Assembly: GCF_018141105.1 (NCBI RefSeq)
Contig: NZ_CP054839.1
Coordinates: 2,356,001-2,420,000 of the forward strand
Origin: Saccharopolyspora erythraea
Lineage (GTDB): Bacteria; Actinomycetota; Actinomycetes; Mycobacteriales; Pseudonocardiaceae
DNA: 64,000 nt
Direction of reading: 5' to 3'
Position 1 is the first letter of the stretch. Every line of letters starts with the position of its first letter. Under the pieces are notes generated by a model, which ran no database searches, was not told where the DNA came from, and saw nothing but the letters and a program-made list of their open reading frames with translations. Made by a program: the position numbers and the translations under genes. This document shows positions 61,030-64,000 of this stretch, one piece after another.

Positions 61030-63861
61030 ATGACAGAGACCGTCGGTGCTGCGGGGGAGCCGGACACAGGTGCCCGGAAGCAGGGCATCCGGGTGCAGCG
61101 CGTCTACACCACCGAGGGGGTGCATCCCTACGACGAGGTGACGTGGGAGCGCCGCGACGTGGTGATGACGAACTGGCGGGACGGCTCGGTCAACTTCGAG
61201 CAGCGCGGGGTCGAGTTCCCCGAGTTCTGGTCGCTGAACGCGGTCAACATCGTGACCAGCAAGTACTTCCGCGGTGCGGTGGGCAGCGACAAGCGTGAGA
61301 GCAGCCTCAAGCAGCTCATCGACCGCGTGGTCAAGACCTACGTGCGCAACGGCGTCGAGCACGGCTACTTCGCCACCGACGCGGACGCGGAGATCTTCGA
61401 GCACGAGCTGACCTGGATGCTGATGCACCAGGTGTTCAGCTTCAACTCCCCGGTCTGGTTCAACGTCGGCACCAGCTCGCGCCAGCAGGTCTCGGCCTGC
61501 TTCATCCTCTCCGTCGACGACACGATGGAGTCGATCCTCAACTGGTACAAGGAAGAGGGCCTGATCTTCAAGGGCGGTTCCGGCGCGGGCCTGAACCTGT
61601 CCCGGATCCGTTCGTCGCGGGAGCTGCTGTCCTCGGGTGGCACGGCTTCGGGGCCGGTGTCGTTCATGCGCGGCGCGGACGCCTCCGCCGGCACCATCAA
61701 GTCCGGTGGCGCCACCCGCCGTGCGGCGAAGATGGTCGTGCTCGACGTCGACCACCCCGACATCGAGGAGTTCATCGAGACCAAGGCCAAGGAGGAGCAC
61801 AAGATCCGCGCGCTGCGGGACGCGGGCTTCGACATGGACCTCGGCGGCGCCGACAGCGCGTCGGTGCAGTACCAGAACGCCAACAACTCGGTCCGGGTCT
61901 CCGACGAGTTCATGCGCTCGGTGGAGAGCGACGGCAAGTTCGGGCTGCGTTCGCGCACCGACGGCTCGGTCATCGAGTCGGTCGGAGCGCGGGAGCTGTT
62001 CCGCAAGGTCGCAAAGGCCGCGTGGGAGTGCGCCGACCCGGGCATCCAGTACGACGACACGATCAACGACTGGCACACCTCGCCGGAGACCGGCCGGATC
62101 TCGGCGTCCAACCCGTGCTCGGAGTACATGCACCTGGACAACTCCAGCTGCAACCTCGCGTCGCTGAACCTGATGAAGTTCCTGCGCGAGGACCTGACCT
62201 TCGACGCGGAGCTGTTCGAGAAGACCGTCGAGTTCGTCATCACCGCGATGGACATCTCGATCTCCTTCGCCGACTTCCCGACCGAGGCGATCGGCGACAC
62301 CACCCGCAAGTTCCGCCAGCTCGGCATCGGCTACGCCAACCTCGGCGCGCTGCTGATGGCCACCGGCCACGCCTACGACTCCGACGGCGGCCGGGCGCTG
62401 GCGGCGTCGATCACCTCGCTGATGACCGGTACCGCCTACAAGCGTTCGGCGGAGCTGGCCGGCGCGGTCGGCCCGTACGAGGGCTACGCCCGCAACGCCG
62501 ACGGCCACCAGCGGGTCATGCGCAAGCACGCGGCGGCCAACGACCTGGTGCGCACCTACCACAAGAACGACGTCGCGGTGCACAAGCTGGCGACGAAGGT
62601 GTGGCAGGAGGGCCTGGAGATCGGTGCCCGCAACGGCTGGCGCAACGCGCAGGCGTCGGTGCTGGCTCCCACCGGCACCATCGGCCTGATGATGGACTGC
62701 GACACCACCGGCATCGAGCCCGACCTGGCGCTGGTGAAGTTCAAGAAGCTGGTCGGCGGCGGCTCGATGCAGATCGTCAACCAGACGGTGCCGCGGGCGC
62801 TGAAGGCGCTGGGCTACCAGCAGGAGCAGATCGAGGCGGTCGTCGAGTACATCGCCGAGCACGGCCACGTCATCGACGCGCCGGGACTGCGCCCGGAGCA
62901 CTACGAGGTCTTCGACTGCGCGATGGGCGAGCGTTCGATCGCTCCCATGGGCCACGTGCGGATGATGGCCGCGGTGCAGCCGTTCCTGTCGGGTGCGATC
63001 TCCAAGACGGTGAACATGCCGGAGTCGGCCAGCGTCGCCGACGTCGAGGAGATCTACTTCGAGGGCTGGAAGCTTGGCCTGAAGGCGCTGGCGATCTACC
63101 GCGACAACTGCAAGGTCGGCCAGCCGCTGTCGGCGGGCAAGGGCGACAAGGGCGAGTCGGAGAAGGCGGTCGAGAAGCAGATCGAGTACCGCCCGGTCCG
63201 CAAGCGCCTGCCGAAGAAGCGCCCGAGCCAGACGGTGTCGTTCACCGTCGGCGGTGCCGAGGGCTACCTGCACGCGGGCTCCTACCCGGACGACGGTCTC
63301 GGCGAGATCTTCGTCAAGCTGGGCAAGCAGGGTTCGACCCTGGCCGGTGTGATGGACGCCTTCTCGATGTCGATCTCGGTGGGTCTGCAGTACGGCATCC
63401 CGCTGGAGTTCTACGTCTCGAAGTTCCAGAACCTGCGCTTCGAGCCTGCGGGCATGACCGACGACCCGGACGTGCGGATGGCCAGCAGCGTGCTGGACTA
63501 CCTGTTCCGGCGGCTGGCCCTGGACTACCTGTCGTACGAGAAGCGGGCGCAGCTGGGCATCTTCACCATCGAGGAGCGCACCGCGCAGGTCAACGGCTAC
63601 GACGAGTCCGGTTCCTCGGACGACGACGGCGTCGACCTGGACACGCTGCGGTCCACGGTGGACTCCTCGGTCCGCGAGGCCCGGGAGTCCGAGCAGGACG
63701 GTGACGACGACAAGCGCGTCGGCAGCTCGACCGAGCTGCTGGAGCTGCGGCTCGGCAAGGCCGCGGACGCTCCGCTGTGCATGACCTGCGGCACGAAGAT
63801 GCGTCCGTCGGGCTCCTGCTACCTGTGCGAGGGCTGCGGCTCGACCTCCGGTTGCAGCTGA
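61030..63861 (+). CDS. nrdJ: Adenosylcobalamin-dependent (class II) ribonucleotide reductase
   Basis: Makes dNTP precursors without oxygen, using vitamin B12. 943 residues. Catalytic region: SACFILSVDD, NPCSEYMHLDNSSCNLASLN (thiyl and finger-loop residues), SVLAPTGTIGLMMDCDTTG. The C-terminus has a Cys-rich tail, CMTCGTKMRPSGSCYLCEGC, characteristic of actinobacterial NrdJ. The ATG at 61030 with GAGGG upstream was chosen; a GTG at 60862 overlapping nrdR would add a basic low-complexity stretch containing a hairpin. NrdR very likely controls it. Confidence 0.97.
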   Translation: MTETVGAAGEPDTGARKQGIRVQRVYTTEGVHPYDEVTWERRDVVMTNWRDGSVNFEQRGVEFPEFWSLNAVNIVTSKYFRGAVGSDKRESSLKQLIDRVVKTYVRNGVEHGYFATDADAEIFEHELTWMLMHQVFSFNSPVWFNVGTSSRQQVSACFILSVDDTMESILNWYKEEGLIFKGGSGAGLNLSRIRSSRELLSSGGTASGPVSFMRGADASAGTIKSGGATRRAAKMVVLDVDHPDIEEFIETKAKEEHKIRALRDAGFDMDLGGADSASVQYQNANNSVRVSDEFMRSVESDGKFGLRSRTDGSVIESVGARELFRKVAKAAWECADPGIQYDDTINDWHTSPETGRISASNPCSEYMHLDNSSCNLASLNLMKFLREDLTFDAELFEKTVEFVITAMDISISFADFPTEAIGDTTRKFRQLGIGYANLGALLMATGHAYDSDGGRALAASITSLMTGTAYKRSAELAGAVGPYEGYARNADGHQRVMRKHAAANDLVRTYHKNDVAVHKLATKVWQEGLEIGARNGWRNAQASVLAPTGTIGLMMDCDTTGIEPDLALVKFKKLVGGGSMQIVNQTVPRALKALGYQQEQIEAVVEYIAEHGHVIDAPGLRPEHYEVFDCAMGERSIAPMGHVRMMAAVQPFLSGAISKTVNMPESASVADVEEIYFEGWKLGLKALAIYRDNCKVGQPLSAGKGDKGESEKAVEKQIEYRPVRKRLPKKRPSQTVSFTVGGAEGYLHAGSYPDDGLGEIFVKLGKQGSTLAGVMDAFSMSISVGLQYGIPLEFYVSKFQNLRFEPAGMTDDPDVRMASSVLDYLFRRLALDYLSYEKRAQLGIFTIEERTAQVNGYDESGSSDDDGVDLDTLRSTVDSSVREARESEQDGDDDKRVGSSTELLELRLGKAADAPLCMTCGTKMRPSGSCYLCEGCGSTSGCS

Positions 63862-63883
63862 TCGCGAGATCCCGTGCGGTGGG

Positions 63884-63914
63884 AGGGGAGTCGGCCGATC
63901 CGGCCGGCTCCCCT
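63884..63914. terminator. Terminator of nrdR-nrdJ
   Basis: 14-bp stem (AGGGGAGTCGGCCG / CGGCCGGCTCCCCT, one G-U pair), loop ATC, then CTCTCG. Confidence 0.75.
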
Positions 63915-63946
63915 CTCGTGTTGGCTTGGAAGGACTGCACTGGGCG

Positions 63947-64000
63947 ATGGCGGCAGTGTCGATCCGCGATGTTGTGTTCCCGCTGCACACCCTGGACCCC
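63947..64000 (+). CDS. Possible start of a further gene, cut by right edge
   Basis: ATG followed by AAVSIRDVVFPLHTLDP, open to the window end, with GGAAGGA 12 nt upstream. A GTG at 63956 is an alternative. Too short to identify. Confidence 0.3.
   Translation, partial: MAAVSIRDVVFPLHTLDP

Overview
The window is very GC-rich actinobacterial chromosome: near-saturated G/C third codon positions, many GTG starts, and gene order matching mycobacteria, corynebacteria and Pseudonocardiaceae. From the gene complement (class II DAHP synthase, PknL-type PASTA kinase, LppM, Entner-Doudoroff pair, class II ribonucleotide reductase) I infer a Pseudonocardiaceae member, most likely Saccharopolyspora-like. 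The genus is inference only. There are no rRNA, tRNA, IS or prophage genes; most of it is conserved core chromosome.

Left block (1-20.4 kb). After a truncated response regulator and an acyltransferase-3 membrane protein comes the cluster known around M. tuberculosis Rv2169-Rv2178: aroG, a polyprenyl-phosphomannose-dependent mannosyltransferase, pknL, an Rv2175c-type DNA-binding protein, a prenyl diphosphate synthase (idsA) coupled to a phytoene desaturase (crtI), metF, lppM, a DUF885 hydrolase and a GNAT acetyltransferase. It ends with a two-gene operon (HEPN-domain protein plus MDMPI/DinB-fold protein) whose promoter carries a perfect LexA box.

Middle block (20.9-35 kb). More variable: a phosphodiester glycosidase, an MFS transporter coupled to a cysteine-synthase-like PLP enzyme, a His-rich exported protein, a TetR/FAD-monooxygenase pair, the giant helicase Lhr, and a membrane-anchored Hsp70-like protein.

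Right block (35-64 kb). A classic core segment: DUF3046, recA, recX, edd-eda, gluABCD (glutamate ABC importer), miaB, miaA, dapF, hflX, lexA, a ChiZ-like LysM protein, nrdR and nrdJ. SOS boxes are visible at recA, at lexA and in the lexA/chiZ-like gap.

Three themes run across the window. First, a consistent SOS circuit (recA, lexA, chiZ-like) that appears to extend to the HEPN/MDMPI operon. Second, at least eleven genes have a TANNNT -10 hexamer only 6-8 nt before the start codon, implying leaderless transcripts. Third, many intergenic gaps, mostly just past gene 3' ends, hold degenerate tandem repeats whose unit differs at each locus, some of them duplicating the stop-codon region of the adjacent gene.
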